From: Cenococcum geophilum 1.58
Lineage: Eukaryota > Ascomycota > Dothideomycetes > Gloniales > Gloniaceae
Direction: 5' to 3'
Assembly (NCBI GenBank): GCA_001692895.1
Contig: KV748200.1
Coordinates: 1,996,914-2,060,913 of the forward strand
DNA length: 64,000 nt
Shown here: piece by piece, positions 11,561-25,553 of the stretch
Layout: the number at the start of each line of letters is the position of its first letter
How positions within the stretch are numbered: position 1 is the first letter of the stretch
Translations under genes and position numbers: made by a program
Notes under the pieces: model-generated
The model's database searches: none
What the model saw: the letters and a program-made list of their open reading frames with translations, nothing else
What the model was told of the DNA's origin: nothing

Positions 11561-14500
11561 ATAGCTTATCCATTTTACTTTATACTATATTTTATTATTA
11601 ACGTCCTTATAACTAATAATCTTTAAAACTTACTATTTATCCTCTTTCTATCCTTTATATGTGTTTGCCTTATAGACCGGTGGCTTAATATTCCTATATA
11701 CTGGCTCTAGCATTGCAATATGCTATATAGGGTAGATCTTTATTTTGGCTAGTAGGTTTAACTTAAATATAACTAATAAAATCCTTTTTTTAATTTTTAA
11801 GGGTTCTAGTCTAACATAATCTAACTTTTTACTTAGTTATTAACTTTTAAAATTTTTATATAGTAGCCATACTTTATCTCCCTCCTTAAGATCTGGTTCC
11901 TTAGATCTTTTAGCGTTATAGTACCTTTTTATTCTTTACTATACCACTTTTACTATTTCCGTAAGGTTTATATAAAGATTTATTAGTATCTCTATTCTCT
12001 GCTTAGCTATACTACTTATTCTCTTTACTTATTATAGCGATAGCGATATTCTTAGTTTATATCCATAATTCGCCTTAAATGGTAATGTTCCTATTCTTTC
12101 TTAAGGTGTTATATTATATACGAACTATATAACTAGTAACAATAATACCCAATTATTTTATACGTGATTAAAATAATATTTTAAATACTGTTCTAGTATC
12201 TGGTTTAATCTTTCTATTTAACTATTTATCTGCGGATAATATGCGGTAGAAGTTGCTACTTAAATTCCCTATTCCGCTAAGAATACCTCCTAGAATGCTG
12301 CTATAAATCTTAAATCTCTATCCAATATAATCTTACTTAGTACTCCATATCTTATAAATACTTCTTTAACATAAATTCTAGCGATATCTTCCGCTAAGAT
12401 TTCTTCTATATATGCTATAAAGTATCCCTACTTTATTAGCTTATTTACTATTACTAAAATTATATTATAATCTTATCCGGTAATAAAATCTTTTAATTTT
12501 AGCAGCTTTACGATAAAGTCCTATAATATAACCTTCTACGGTCTCTTTAGTATTTTAATAGGTTATAGCCCTCTATATAGCTTATATCTTATTAGTTTAT
12601 TTCTTTAGTAATCTAGGTATTCTTTTATAACTTATCTTGCTAGTCCCTAGATTCCGTTAATAATGTATTTCTTTTAGAGTTTTAACACTAAGCCTATAGC
12701 TCCGTTATATCCCTAAGTTAGTCCCCTATAGAATAACTTAATAAATTCCTTTATAATATTCCTAGGTATATACGCTACTTCTTAGTTTTTATATTATTCT
12801 AAGTTCGGATCCTCTACCTATATGTCTTAAATCTTTTATAACTAGTTACTCTCTAGTAATTTATAAGTCTAACTAATTTCTCCTATTTCTATAATCTTCG
12901 GATAATTATATCTAATTAATCCGTCTGTGTCTTTTCGCAATAAAGCCCCTAATAGCTTTTTATCGTTTTATAGTTTAGCTTCTCTGCTTAGAGCATCCGC
13001 TCGCGTATTATCTGTACCCTTGGTATACTAAATCTTAAAATAGTACTCTATAAGTATTTCCGCCCATTTAACTTATCTTTAGTTAAGTTCTTTTGTTATT
13101 AGGAACCCCATTAGGTTCTTATAATCCGTTTTAACTATAAATAGCTTTTCTATACCTTATAAGAATGCTCTCTATTCCTAAAGTACTGTAACTATATCTA
13201 ATAACTCCTTATTATAGATATTATAGTTTAGTTCTAGTGGTATTATTTTCCAACTATAATATACCACTAGGTGCCATCCGTCTTTGTATTTCTATAGGAA
13301 GTATACCCCTAGTATAAAGTCTAATACATCTATTTTAACTATTATCTCTAGTTTTAGTTGGTAGATCTTAAGGATTAGGCTTTAAGTAAATAACTCCTTA
13401 ACCTCCTTAAATAGTTTCCTCTGCTCTTCTCCCTATACCTAAGGTTCTTCTTTCTTTATTAACCTTATAAATGACTCTATATCCTTTAACCATTAAGCTA
13501 TAAACCTTCTATAGTAATTGCAAAACCCTAAATATAACCTTAGCTATATAACGTTCTCCGGTTCTTACTAATTTACTATAGCTTTAATCTTTTTTAGATC
13601 TATGCTAAGTTGGCTTAGTTTAATAATAAATCTAATAAATTCTGTCTTTCTAGTAAAGAACTCGTATTTCTTAATTACTACTAGTATCTGTTTTTCTTAT
13701 AGTCTCTTTAAGACCTATTTAACGTATTCCTCGTACTCTTCCTTCCTTATTAAGTAGATAATATTATTATTAAGGTATATCATAATAATTTTATTTAAGT
13801 GCTCTCTTAATATATTATTAATACGCTTCTAAAACGTTACCGGTGTATTTATAAGCCTAAACTATATTACTAATAGTTTGTATAGTCCTTCCTTTAACCT
13901 AAAGGCTGCCTTTTATTTATCGCCTTCCTTAATTCTAACTTAATGGTACGCCTATCTTAGATCTATTTTTATAAAGATTTACGCATTATTAATCCTATCT
14001 TAGATTTCGCTAATTAAGGGTAAAGAATACCTATCCTTCCTAGTAATACTGTTTAACTATTTATAGTTAATGTATAATCTAAGTTTCCCGTTTTTCTTTA
14101 GTACGAATAGTACTGGATAACCTGCTAATAACTGCGATAGTCTAATATATCCCTTTCGTAAGTTCTCCTAGATAAACTCTTTTAGTGCTCTCCTTTCCTC
14201 TTTAGTAAGCTTATAGATTGGAAAGAACCTTAGACTTATTCCTAGTTCTAATTCTATTTTATAGTCCCATACTATATATTCTAACAGCTTTTTACTTTCT
14301 AGTGACTATAGTTTCTTGCCGTACTTATAGTATCTCTTTAGTACATAGCTTAGTCCTTTTTCTGTTTTATTATAGGTTGCTCCTACTTAGTACTATACCA
14401 TCTTAGCTTATTATTACATCTTATAGCATTAAGTATCTCTTATATTGACCTAACCTATAATCCAATTAATCTTTAGATTATATTCCTGTAAATAAGGCAT

Positions 14501-17500
14501 TCCTAATACTGCCTTATTGTTCCCTAATAGTAATATATTAAAGGACATTTCGACCTATCTCCCTTTAATAGTTATCTAAATAGGTCCTGTTTTAAGATTA
14601 ATAATGCCTCCTTTATAGGTTATTGGATCTTCTAAAATTGTTACTAGTGGATATAAGTGCTCTTTCTATCCATGCGGTAGCCCTATTCTTTTAACTACTG
14701 CTAGTAAAATATAGTTTCTTATTGCTTTACTGTTTACTAATGCTTTAAACTGCTAATCTTGCCATTTAACTTGTAAATTTAGGTGTCGTCCTTAAATTTC
14801 TTTAAGGGTCTAAGGTTTTACTACTAGTTCCCTCTAGTCCCGTAGGCCTCTACTTTTTCTAACTATTAGCTGCTAGATTCTTGTGCGCTTAACTTACCCT
14901 TTAGCTAATATCTTATTCGCTTTTTATCCTTAATATACCATAGATATATGTTCTCTAGGTACTCCCGCTACTATTATCCGTCTAAGTATTCTTTTATAAG
15001 GAATTTTCCTAGTTAAAGTATTAAGTCTCCTAACTCCTAAACTTCTACTAGATGCTAACTGTGTATATACTTAGTGTTCCTATACCGTCGCTTATCTGGC
15101 GCCTAATATATCCTTATAGGGTATTTCCAGTTCTTTTCTTTCGGATTTTTGTGTATCTCGCACGTATTATCTACACATATAATCTATAATAATGTATAGT
15201 ATGCTAGGTGCTTTAGGTTAACTCTTGGCTCGTCTTTATCCTTAAGTTTAAATCTTTATTATATTGGTCTAAACGTTACAACTTTATTTGCGGGTACTAA
15301 GATATATCTTTCACTTCTCTAGTCCTCTAATCGTTCCTCTAGATCCTTTAATGTTATAATTAAGGCTCCCTTAGTATAATTTATTGCTTTTTCCGTAATT
15401 AGGTAATCCTAGATAACTTTCTTATCTAACTACATATAGAAGTCTTCCTATTCGTTATTATACCTTTACCTATACTATCTTTAGTATAGCTGCTAAAGTA
15501 TATACGGTCTATCCGTAAGGAAGTATCTTCTTATTACTGTGTCGTGATAGCCCTTTATGTGCCGTTCCTTAAACCTAGTTAGGATCCCTAGATCCTTTTC
15601 ATTTTCTAGTTTAATAAGCCACTTAGCTCTTAGCGTGCCTACTCTTAACTTATTAGTAATTCTTTATACTAGTACTCTATCTCGTATACGACCTATTATA
15701 CTAGATTTCCTATCTAGTTTCTATTCTTACTATATAAGGATTCTTGCTCTAAATTTATCTATAGTTTCTTGTTGTTTATGTCTCGCAATTAAATCCTTAA
15801 AGTTTTCTTACTTCTTAATTATAGTATCGACTTTTCAATCTTTAGGCTGAACATTATATTCTTCTAGTAAGTCTTCTAGGTTTATATATCTGTCTCCTAG
15901 TCTAACTACTATTTACATTATAAATTCTCTAATCCGTGGCAAAGCCTCTTACCTCTTACTTGTAGGTGTCCTTATTTATACTCCAAATTCTTAGTCCCTT
16001 AGGTTCTTTAGTCCTAAGCTTACTTCTTTCTTAAGCTATACTCCAGCCTTAGTCTAACTAGGCTTTACTAATATTCTCATCTTATTTTAAGAGTCTTAAA
16101 TCTTACTTATCTTACTTTAAGAGTCTTGTGTCTTTAGGAAACTTCGTCCTAAGCTTATTTATATATTACTAAACTAAGCTGTTGCTCTGCTCTATCGGTT
16201 ATCGTCTATTATAGGTCCCTAAGCATACCTTATCTCGTCTTAAGAATCTTAGTTATCTCTTATTTTATCTTAAGAATCTTAAGCCTTTAGCTTTTTGCCT
16301 TTACTAAATAGTAAGCTAGCACTAGCAGTCGTCTGCTTACTTAATCGCCTATAGATATTACTCCTTCCGTCTTATAAAGCGATAGATGCCGTATCTAACG
16401 GTATTATAATATCCGTTACTAAACCTTGCTCTATAGCGGTTTCAGTCTCTACTTCTATTATATTATTAAGGTTTAGATACTCTTAATTAGTTCCCTTCTT
16501 TCCCTTATCGCTATTAATTAATAAGTATTCTAACTCTATTATTATTATTGCTAATCTTTATCCGTATATTACTATAACATCTTAATCTAGCTTATAAAGT
16601 TAATCTTATTCTTTATCTAACTCTATAGTTCCCTTAAGTCCCTTTAACTCTAGCTCCTATAGCTAATAGCTTACACCGTACTTAGCGTCTTTATAAATTT
16701 GGTATGCGTTATTATAATAAAACGTAAAACTTCGGATTAAATATTCCTTTATCCCTCGTAGTACACTATTGTCCCTTTATACGTATATATTACTTACTAT
16801 TAGTCTAGTTCCCTTTACTATATAGTAACTTTAACCACTCCTATAGTCTCTAGCGAAATAACCCTATTTTCCGCAATTTATATAAGCTCCGTCTTTAAAC
16901 AATTACTTTTACTATAGAATCCGCTTAAACGTCTTTTACTGTTAAGATCCTTGGTTTAGCCTATACTTCTTAGTCCTTTAATCACTTAATCCTTAACTTC
17001 TAAGTTTCTATAGTTGTTTTTCCTATCTCTTATATGTTTCCTTAGTACCGCTTAGGTCTATTAGCTTTACGCTATACTATAGTTTCTAGTTTAATTTTAG
17101 TTATTGCGTACTCTACGCTTTATATAACTATAGAACTCTATTCTAACCTCTTTTAGCCTATTCCCTTTAGAAGATCCTATTATTAATCTTAATCGCTTAA
17201 TCTATTAATTCCCTAAAGGTGTCCGCATCTTCTATTAGAATAATTACGTCCTAGACTTTTACTTTAAGTCCCTATTTATACTGTGCTATAAACGCCCTAT
17301 TATTCTACTTAACTTATATAGCCAATATTTAGAACGACGTTATGTACTTAATTGCTAAGGTTTATTACGTCAGGTCCTAAAGCTTCCTTTTTACTATTAT
17401 TATTACTTCCGGGTCCCCAAATATTTGCGTAAGTCGCTTTATAAATCCGCCCTAACTTAAGAATATAAACCGTACTTCTTAGTTTATAGTCGTTATTCTA

Positions 17501-17926
17501 TTTGCTTATATCTCTATAAGGTAAAGCTTAAACTATTTAAGTGCTCTTCCTAACAAGAATAATCCTGCGTATGCTACTTAATCCATAGGTATTAGTAGCT
17601 TAGCCCCCTCTTATAAAACCTTAAAGTATATTTATATAAGGAATCCTTTAAGCTTTAACCTTTCTCCTATAAATCGCTTAATTAATAGTAACTTAATCTT
17701 CGCTGCGCCTATCCCGTTAATCCTATTCTTAAGTATTACATTATTTTCCATTAACCGGTTAACTATCTCTTATAGCTATCCTACCGTTATAGGTTATTGT
17801 AAGTTAGTATCTGCTATACTAGTGTTATTACCTAACCTTAAAGTAGTTGCCGCTGTTAATAGCGTTGTAGTGGCTGCTTTTAGTAGTATGTTGTTTAACT
17901 TATTAGACTGTAACTAGGTAGTAATT

Positions 17927-18346
17927 ATATAACGGAACCTTATAGCTTAAACTACGGTAGGTTCTATTAATGGGCTAGGTATATAGAAACAGATAAGATA
18001 ATAATATAATAATAACTAGTAGAGTGTTTGCCCAATAAATTAACTCTAATTATATTCTAAGAATTACTATAAGGAAGGAACTATCTAGGTAGGGACTAAG
18101 GGTCCTTAAATACATAACCGTACTCCTAAGAAAGTCGTTGCTCTATCTACTCTGTCTGCTCTATTTGCTTTATAGCAGATCTCACAGATTATACAGATTA
18201 TATAGATCACATTACGTCATCCTGCTTACTATTCCTCGTCACATGGTTCCACGGGTTCCATCCTGGACCGTGCTTGTATTAACTAACTAGCTTCTTCCGA
18301 CTCTTCTCCAAGTAGTTATAATATTGTACTTAAAGCGTCCGTAACA
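17927..18346 (-). repeat. 5' LTR of Gypsy copy B
   Basis: 420 bp; on the minus strand it starts TGTTACGGACGC at 18346. It keeps more C/G than the 3' LTR, for example in the block near 18180-18290. It is followed by GTATA, the target duplication. Confidence 0.88.
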
Positions 18347-18589
18347 GTATAGAGGATAAGAAAAAGATAAATAGTAAGTTTTGAAGATTATTAGTTATAA
18401 GGATATTAATAATAAAATATAGTATAAAGTAAAGTAAATAGGCTACACTAAAACTACCTAAAAGCCACTATAGAATTTAAAGAACGCTATAGGAAAAGTA
18501 TAAGAGTATTAAAAAAGAACGAGTTAGGTAATATTAAGAAGGAGCTAAAGATAAAAGGATTAGTTAAAGGTAATAGGCGAGCTAGATTA

Positions 18590-19220
18590 TCTAAGGGATC
18601 TACTACTAGCGTATAAACTATTTCCGCCTCTCCTTAATTAGAACCCTTTTTAGCATTTTTAGCCTTAAGCTTAAATAGACCTTACTCTACTAAACGTAAC
18701 TCCTTTAAGCGTACCTCTTTACGGACCTTTACTAGACGGCTTAGGTAAGTATAAGCTTTTAAAGCCTAAGACGCCTTATTAAAATAACACTAAACATTAA
18801 TAAGGGCCTCGGCCAGCTTACTCTTTAGTCTTTTAGCTGCTACTAATACGCGAGACCCTAAAGTAGATTAGATAAGAAACTAAACGTATATACTTAGCGT
18901 TAGAGACGGATTAAACATTATAAGATAATTATATATTTCCTCGCGTATACTTAGTATAAAAGGAAGGTTAGTAACTAGATAGAGCTGTAATTATAATATA
19001 TACTAACTTTTTCTCTATATAACAAGAATAGAACGGCATAACTTTACTAAGTAAAAGGATAAACGTTACTAGCTAATTACAACGATTAAATGTAAAAGAT
19101 CTAATAGGATGCATTAAAAATAATAAAGGTTATTAAATTAAAAATAGGAATGTTATACCTCTAATAAACGACTTAGAGATAGGAGATATCTTTAAGGATA
19201 AAGATAAAGAGGAGGGGGAT
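18590..19220 (-). pseudogene. Antisense accessory coding stretch of Gypsy copy C
   Basis: Opposite strand to pol, between the chromodomain-like block and the purine tract. The minus strand reads KVRKEVRLKELRLVE at 18685-18729, which parallels KKVYKKVYFKE in the antisense stretch of copy B, and ARVLVAAKRLKSKLAEALINV near 18800-18860. The whole is basic and helix-prone. Its upstream part (about 18960-19060) shows a degraded pattern compatible with the Cys-cluster of relic E. Conservation across two independently mutated copies in opposite genomic orientations argues for a real gene of the element rather than a shadow of pol. Family unknown to me. Confidence 0.55.
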
Positions 19221-19222
19221 GG

Positions 19223-19599
19223 TATTATAGACCTTATATTAGCAGTAGTATAACTACTAAGGAGAGATATAAACGGGCTAGTTAAGATAGTATAGGAGGT
19301 GCTAGAACTAAGTTATATAGCTAGTTACGTTATAAGTTTAGAATATAGGAACGTAATATACTAACATACTAATGTACTAACGTACTTAATATATTTCTTA
19401 GGCGTAATATTATATATTTAAAGGACTATAGTCCCTACCTAGATAGTTCTCTTCTCCGTAGTAAATCTTAGAATATAATTAGAGTTAATCTATTAAGTAA
19501 CCACTTCACTAGTTATATTTACGTTGTTAACTATTTTATATTTATATAGCCGGCCTATTAACAAGTCTACCGTAGTATTTCCTATAAGGCTTTATTATA
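19223..19599 (+). repeat. Diverged 3' LTR of Gypsy copy C
   Basis: Clear homology to the copy A/B LTRs from about 19380 onward (AGTCCCTACCTAGATAGTT near 19427-19445) and weaker homology before that. It starts after a purine tract and ends TTATTATA. Confidence 0.7.
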
Positions 19600-19978
19600 T
19601 ATTACTATAACTAAACTTACAGATCTCTTCCTTAATAAAGTAGTACGCCGTTTTAGAATCCCTAGAGGGATTATATCTAATTATAGTAGTATCTTTACTA
19701 GTAAGCTCTAGTTAGAGCTATACTTTACTATAAAGATAAAACGCAGACTAAGTATAGCCTTTTACTTATAAACGGACGGGTAAATAAAATGCTAGAACTA
19801 AACGCTAAAGTATTACCTCCGTATATTTTATAACGAAAAGCAGAGCAACTAAGTAGGCCTCTTATTCCTAGCCAAATTCGCCTATAATAATGCTAAATAT
19901 AGTATAATAGGCGTAAGCCCGTTCTATGCCTACTGCGGGTTTTACCTATATTTAGAATACGAGGCTAAGGCGGACGAT
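19600..19978 (+). mobile_element. Gypsy relic E, left part (integrase core)
   Basis: Plus strand reads as a retroviral-type integrase core: RFRIPRGIISNYSSIFTSK at about 19649-19705, then the Gln-Thr-Asp-Gly block near 19775, then LAKFAYNNAKYSIIGVSPFY at about 19863-19925. It begins directly at the end of the copy C LTR and is interrupted at 19978 by element D, whose target duplication is ACGAT. It continues at 25930. Different lineage from copies A-C. Confidence 0.75.
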
Positions 19979-20349
19979 TGTCACGGAGTGAGTATAAGCG
20001 GCGATAATATATAGCAAGGTAGATATTATTAAGCTATATATATAAACTGTGTAAGGAGGTTAAGACGTTATATAAGGAAAGAAGGTAGGAAAACGGGAAG
20101 AAAGGGCATATATCTTTAACTTAGTTGCTTGGTTAATATATATATAGGGCAGAATAGGGTTTAGGTTGTAGTCCTAGCAGAACTTAGCAGAATTCGGTGG
20201 AACTTAGCAGAATATAGCAGAATGCCGTAGATTGCCGTTAGATTACTATTAGATTACTGTTAAATTGCTATTTTACGGTTAGTCTCTAATTGCTAAGTTG
20301 GTGGAAATAGGTGGACGTGTGCAAGGTGTCACGAGGGTGTCCTATAATA
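19979..20349 (-). repeat. 3' LTR of Gypsy element D
   Basis: 371 bp. Contains a run of AGCAGAAT-type short repeats (about 20178-20222) and GATTGCCGTTA repeats (about 20228-20265), both shared with the partner LTR. Confidence 0.88.
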
Positions 20350-23300
20350 GTACCCCCCCTTTAAACTTAAGCTTCTGCGAGATAGGGCTGTAGTAGTTTT
20401 AGGTAGAGTTCGTGAAAGTCTTCTGCGGCTTATATAAGTCCTATAGAGTTAACGGGTTCCCATAAGGACTTAGTAAAGCCTCTCCATTTTATAAGATATA
20501 TATATTAGCGTTTCCGTTTATCGTACTTAATATTATTAATTCTTTTAATAAAGTACTTATTCTCACTATCTACTTTAACTGGTAGGGGAGGGTCCTATAT
20601 CTATTTAGGCAGGGCGTCTAATACGGGGGCAGCAGGACGGAGGACTGACGTATAGAATACGGGGTAGATTTTAACCATATTAGGGAGCTTTAATCGGTAG
20701 GAGTAAGAGGAGACGACCTTCTCGACCTTATAAGGGCTAGCGTTCTTCCAATTAAGTTTCTTAGCAGGTCGTTTTGTATTTAGATTTCTTATATCTAGCC
20801 AAATAAAGTTACTAATTTAGTAGGCTAGTACTAGGGTTCGTTTCTTATTCGCTGCGGCTTTATAAACAGATTAGGCCCATATTATTTCGTTAGTAAGGAA
20901 CTGTTATAGTTCCTCCATCTTTTCTACAAATTTATTTACTTCTATAACTTATAAGGCTTAATAAGCGGGACGAGGAACGTTGCTAAAGGGTTTAAAACCT
21001 ATTTATAGATACTAGCCGTAGTTAGCCAGAAATAGGGAGACCTTTATAGTTTCTAAAATAGAATTATTCGCCGTAAACTTGGTAAATATAAGCCAGTCAA
21101 TCTAGTTATCTTATAAGTACGACGTGTATATCCAAATATACTGCTCCATTATAGCATTTACACATTCCATTTAACTATCCGTTTCTAGGTAGTATGCTAT
21201 AGACAATAGTGCTTTAATACGGAGTTAGGTAGTTAGTTCTTCCTAGAATATAGAGATAAACTAGCTACTTTTATTAGAGATAATCGTTTTGGGGAGTTTA
21301 TAGAGTTTCTATATGTAATCTAGGAACAGTTAGGCGACGGCAGGTATTAACATATTGGGGCAGGCAATTAAGTGTCTCATTTTAGATAGTCGGTCTATAA
21401 CTACCATAATATTTATGCAGCCTTTACTTATGGGGAGATTAATAACGAAGTTAATTAAGATATCCTTCTATCTTCGGTCCGGAGCAGGCAGTGGCTTTAG
21501 AAGGCCGTTGTACGTCTTATACGAAGCTTTAGCTCGCCGGCAGATATAGCAGCTAAAGACGTACCTTTATGTTGTATTATGTATATTCGGCTAATAGTAT
21601 TCTTATTAGAGCAGTTCTAGGGTTTTTCCTTAGCCTGGGTAGCCGGCTACTAGTAGATCGTATACGTGTTTAAGGAGCTTAAGCTTAAGCTTATTATAAT
21701 TAGGGATAACTAGATGGTTCTAGTAATATAGGCGGTTTTTACAGGCTTTATATTTACTTAGAGAAATCTTTCTAGAGCGTCTAATGCCATCTTATATTAG
21801 TTTAAGCGTCTCTTAGATAAACTCATTATTCGGGTATTTATCGACTATAATCTATTCAATCGATCGATCAGTTATTTTAAGAACGTATACCGTAAGATCT
21901 TTAGTAGGAGGGTTAAATAGTTTAGGGCGAAGTAGGGTCTAATTTCGGTAAGAGCGCGCTTCTTCTAGGGCTGGCGCGTCTTGTAAGCGTTAGGTTAGGG
22001 CATTAGGCTTCTAATCTTAGACGCCTAGGCGGTATATAATTAAGAATTAGAAGCGTAACAGATATTCTAACCAGCAAGCCTAATAATAACTTAACTGTTT
22101 TGTGGTCGTAAAGTACTATAGGTTCTTATAGTTGCTAAGGACCTTAATCGGAAATCCGGCGCCTTCTAGTTTAGGTCGCTATTACTTAAAGCATCTAATA
22201 ATAGCTAGCAATTCTTTATCGTAGATCTTGTAATTATATTCGGCAGGGCTTAGTTACTTTAAGAAGTATGCTACAGGGTATAATACTCCTTCTTTATTAT
22301 ATTAAGACAGAATACCTCTAGTAACGTAATTAGATAAGTCGGCTTCTATAACACTTATTTATTCTAGGTTAAAGTATTAGAGTATAGATGTAGTAGTAAA
22401 TATAACCTTAAGATACATAAAGGCCTTCTTACATTCTTTGTTAAAGATAAAAGCTTTATCTTTTTAGGTTAGAGTAATAAGGGGTAAAACTAAGGCGGAG
22501 AAGTTATTAATAAACTATTAGTAGAAGTTGGCAAATCCTATAAAGGCTCTTATATCCTTAACGTTCTTGGGTTCCTGCTAGTATACAATTGCTTTGACTT
22601 TCTTCAGGTCCATTTATATACCGTTTATAGAAATAAGGAGTCTAAGGTATAGGACTTCCGTTTTATAGAACTTGTATTTATCTATATCTAATTATAGACC
22701 AGCTCCGTACAGGGCTTATAGGATAAGGTCAACGTGTTTCCAATATTTAGTTAGGTTATTACTGTATATTAGGATGTCATCGATATAAGCAGTACAGAAG
22801 ATGTCTAGGTAGGGATGCAGGGTATTATTTACGTAATATTGAAACGAACTCGGGGTATTTGCGAGGCCGAATGGCGTCACTAAATATTTAAATAATCTAT
22901 ACCGAGTACGGAATGCAGTAAGCTATTTATCTCCTTTTACTATACGGAGGCGGTTAAATGCAGAGATAATATTAAGCTTTGTATAGTAGCGAGCCTTACT
23001 TAGTCGGTTTAATATCTCCTGTATTAACGGGATCGGATATCGGTTCTTAATAGTAACGGTGTTAAGAGCTCGGTAGTTTACGCAAAAGCGCAGACCGCCG
23101 CTAGGTTTCTTAACGAAGATCACTAGTGCAGCTATAGGCGACAAGCTCGCTCTAATAAATCCTTTACTTAGGTTCTTATCTAGATACTTCCGTAGTACTT
23201 AGAGTTCGTTTTAGAACATCCCGTATAGGGGTCTAAATCTAGGCTGCTTTCTGTCTTTAAGTACAATCTTATAGTTATACAATCGGTGTTCCGGTAGCTT

Positions 23301-25553
23301 ATCAGCTTCCTTCTATAAGAATGCCTCTAGGCGGTTATAGTACTCTACTAGTACCTTTATAGCAGGGTTAGTGTGCTTCTTCGGTGCTAAGGCCTTTTTA
23401 ATATCAGCCATAGTAACAGTAAAGATTGTATATTCAGGTTTCTTAGCAAGTTGTACTAACGGAGTAGCTCTAATTATACGGATATCTAGGGTGCCGAGTT
23501 CGCTTAAATTATCTATAGTTTCTTATTCGGGTTTAGGTTTAGTATTAGGTATAAAATTAGTATTAGATTTAGGTTTAGGTTCTTTAAGAATCCTTTTTAT
23601 AGTAGAATACTAGTCCTTCTGGTATTTTCGTGTATTAAGCTTAAGCTTCTACTTAGCTCGGGGTGGTATAGTGCTTAGTAATAGCTTATGGAATTTAGTA
23701 GAGTTTTCAGGTCCTTAGTAGATGTCGGTAGAATTCCTAGGTTAGTAGAATCTGGTAGATTCCTTAGGTACAGGGTGGACTGTTATAGAAATTTTAGACT
23801 GGTGGATCCTAGTAGATTTTTTAGATTTTAGTTCTTAGTCTAAGTAGTAAGTAGTAAGGTACTTTTGCTTATAATAGGAGGCGGTAAATAGAAGCTTAAG
23901 GTTATCCTAATTAATAGTTACCTTATATAGCTTTATCTAGGGTTGTCTAAGGATTACTAGGTAACCTAGGGTAGTAACAAAAAGCTTAATTAGTTCTTTA
24001 TGGTTTAGGTATTAGAGTCTTAGGGCTACTATATAGGTAATACGGCCTAAGACGGTGCGTTTGCTATTAAATCCAAATACGTTAATATACTGGTTAAGGG
24101 GGGTTAAGGTAAAACCATTATTATATATAAAGATCTTGTTAATAAATCCTATGCCACTAGCTTCTATATTAATTAGGATTTAAGCGTTAGCCTATTAACT
24201 ATTCTACTAAAGACAACAGTTAACGGTTATGCTATAATTCTAAGAGTCAAAGTTTATAACATCTAAAGTATTTAATGAGATCCTAAGGCAGAGCCGTTCC
24301 GGAGAGCAACTTAACTCTAAGATATACCTTTTAGTAATAAGCGGGAAGGGGTTTCTATAGAACGTCGGTTGTAGCTTTACCTTTATAAATAGTACTTATT
24401 AGATATGGGGCTGGAACCAGGTAAAGATCGGGGGCGGTAACTGGAAGATTAATACGGTAAACGGTTACTAGTATTAGCCGTTTGTAAATTGTTTTAGGGT
24501 ATAGGTAAGGGAATAAGACAGTATTTTAAGATATAGTCCTTACTTCCGCACTTAAAGTAGAGGCCTAGCTTAATACATCTTTCTTATTTAGGGGACCCTA
24601 GTAGGGCGTACTCTAGGGTTCCAGTGTTAATATCTATAGCGTTAGGGTGCTTAGGCTAAGATAATAACTTAGTGGACGTTTATAGGGTTGCCGTATTATA
24701 TTAGGGGGCGGACTTTAGTGTCAGGCGTAGTATATTATTATACCGTTTGTTAACGACGTTTGCGTAGGCATTAAGGGCTCCTAGTAGGTCTACGCCTATT
24801 AGGGAGGTTTTTAGTTTAGGGCTTAGAGATTTAATAAGGCTATTAATTAGTGCGGAGTCGTTCCAGCCTATTTCCCTTACGTAACGGTTAAATTCGGAGA
24901 AGTATACTAGGAAACTTTTCATTCCTTAAGCTATGTGGTTTATCTTTCTCTAGGTAATAGCTTAGCGATTTAGGTTACCGTATAAGGCTTTAAGAAGTAT
25001 AACTAGGCTTTATACTAAGGTTGGCTAAAGAGGTTTAATAAGGTTAGCTGCCTTTCTTCCTAGTTGACTTAGGGCATAATAGAGTTAGTTGGCTTCGGTT
25101 AGGTAACAGTCGGCGTTACCGGTTAGCTTATTTTTAAGCTAGCTTAGAAATAATTAGAGTTCTTATTATTTACTAGTAAATACCAGGGGATCTAGTAGTC
25201 GTTTAGATTATTTTAGTATAGTAGTTAGTTTAAGGTGGATAGTTACTATAGGTTTAGGGCTTGCATTCCGCGTGTTTATCTCTAGAGATAGTATTTAGTC
25301 TTAAGGCCCTAACGTGGGCATCTTAAGTATACAGATTTCTTCTTAGAGGTCCTTAATTAATCGCTAGTATCGTGCTTCTTATTTAGCTTATTATTAATTT
25401 AGAGTAGCTTAGTTTTATATAAGGGCGTCTATAAAAGACTTCTATATTTCTACTAGTTATTCTTAAAATACGGATATAATACCGGCGGCCGTTACGGAGG
25501 CTTTAGGGTTGTTCTATATTTCGGAGGTAGTATATAAAGTTAACGCAACGTAG

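Larger units (their letters stand above)
10323..18346 (-). mobile_element. Ty3/Gypsy chromovirus-type LTR element, copy B, full length
   Basis: An 8.0-kb element with two LTRs (10323-10741, 17927-18346) and a 5-bp target duplication GTATA (10318-10322 and 18347-18351). On the minus strand the order is: 5' LTR at the right, gag about 16850-17800 with zinc-knuckle block about 16850-16890, coding-like spacer 14850-16840, protease about 14430-14800, reverse transcriptase 13500-14300, RNase H about 13240-13450, integrase 11700-12900, and a chromodomain-like block about 11540-11660 where VKWISYNKTT can be read. A purine tract precedes the 3' LTR. A separate coding-like stretch on the plus strand lies at 10850-11560. 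Structurally whole, with tens of breaks. It is younger than copy C, in which it sits. Confidence 0.9.
18352..19599 (+). mobile_element. Gypsy copy C, right part with chromodomain-like block and 3' LTR
   Basis: Continuation of 9541-10322 after the copy B insertion. About 18355-18540 matches the chromodomain-like end of pol in copy B. A purine tract (AGGAGGGGGATGG, about 19209-19222) then precedes an LTR, 19223-19599, that aligns over most of its length with the LTRs of copies A and B but is much more divergent. Between them, 18590-19220 carries the antisense coding-like stretch. Element truncated at its 5' side and broken many times. Confidence 0.75.

Noticed and set aside
22923-23144. Reverse transcriptase block taken as a host gene
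   Set aside because: It is the reverse transcriptase part of element D, between its LTRs and in the expected order.
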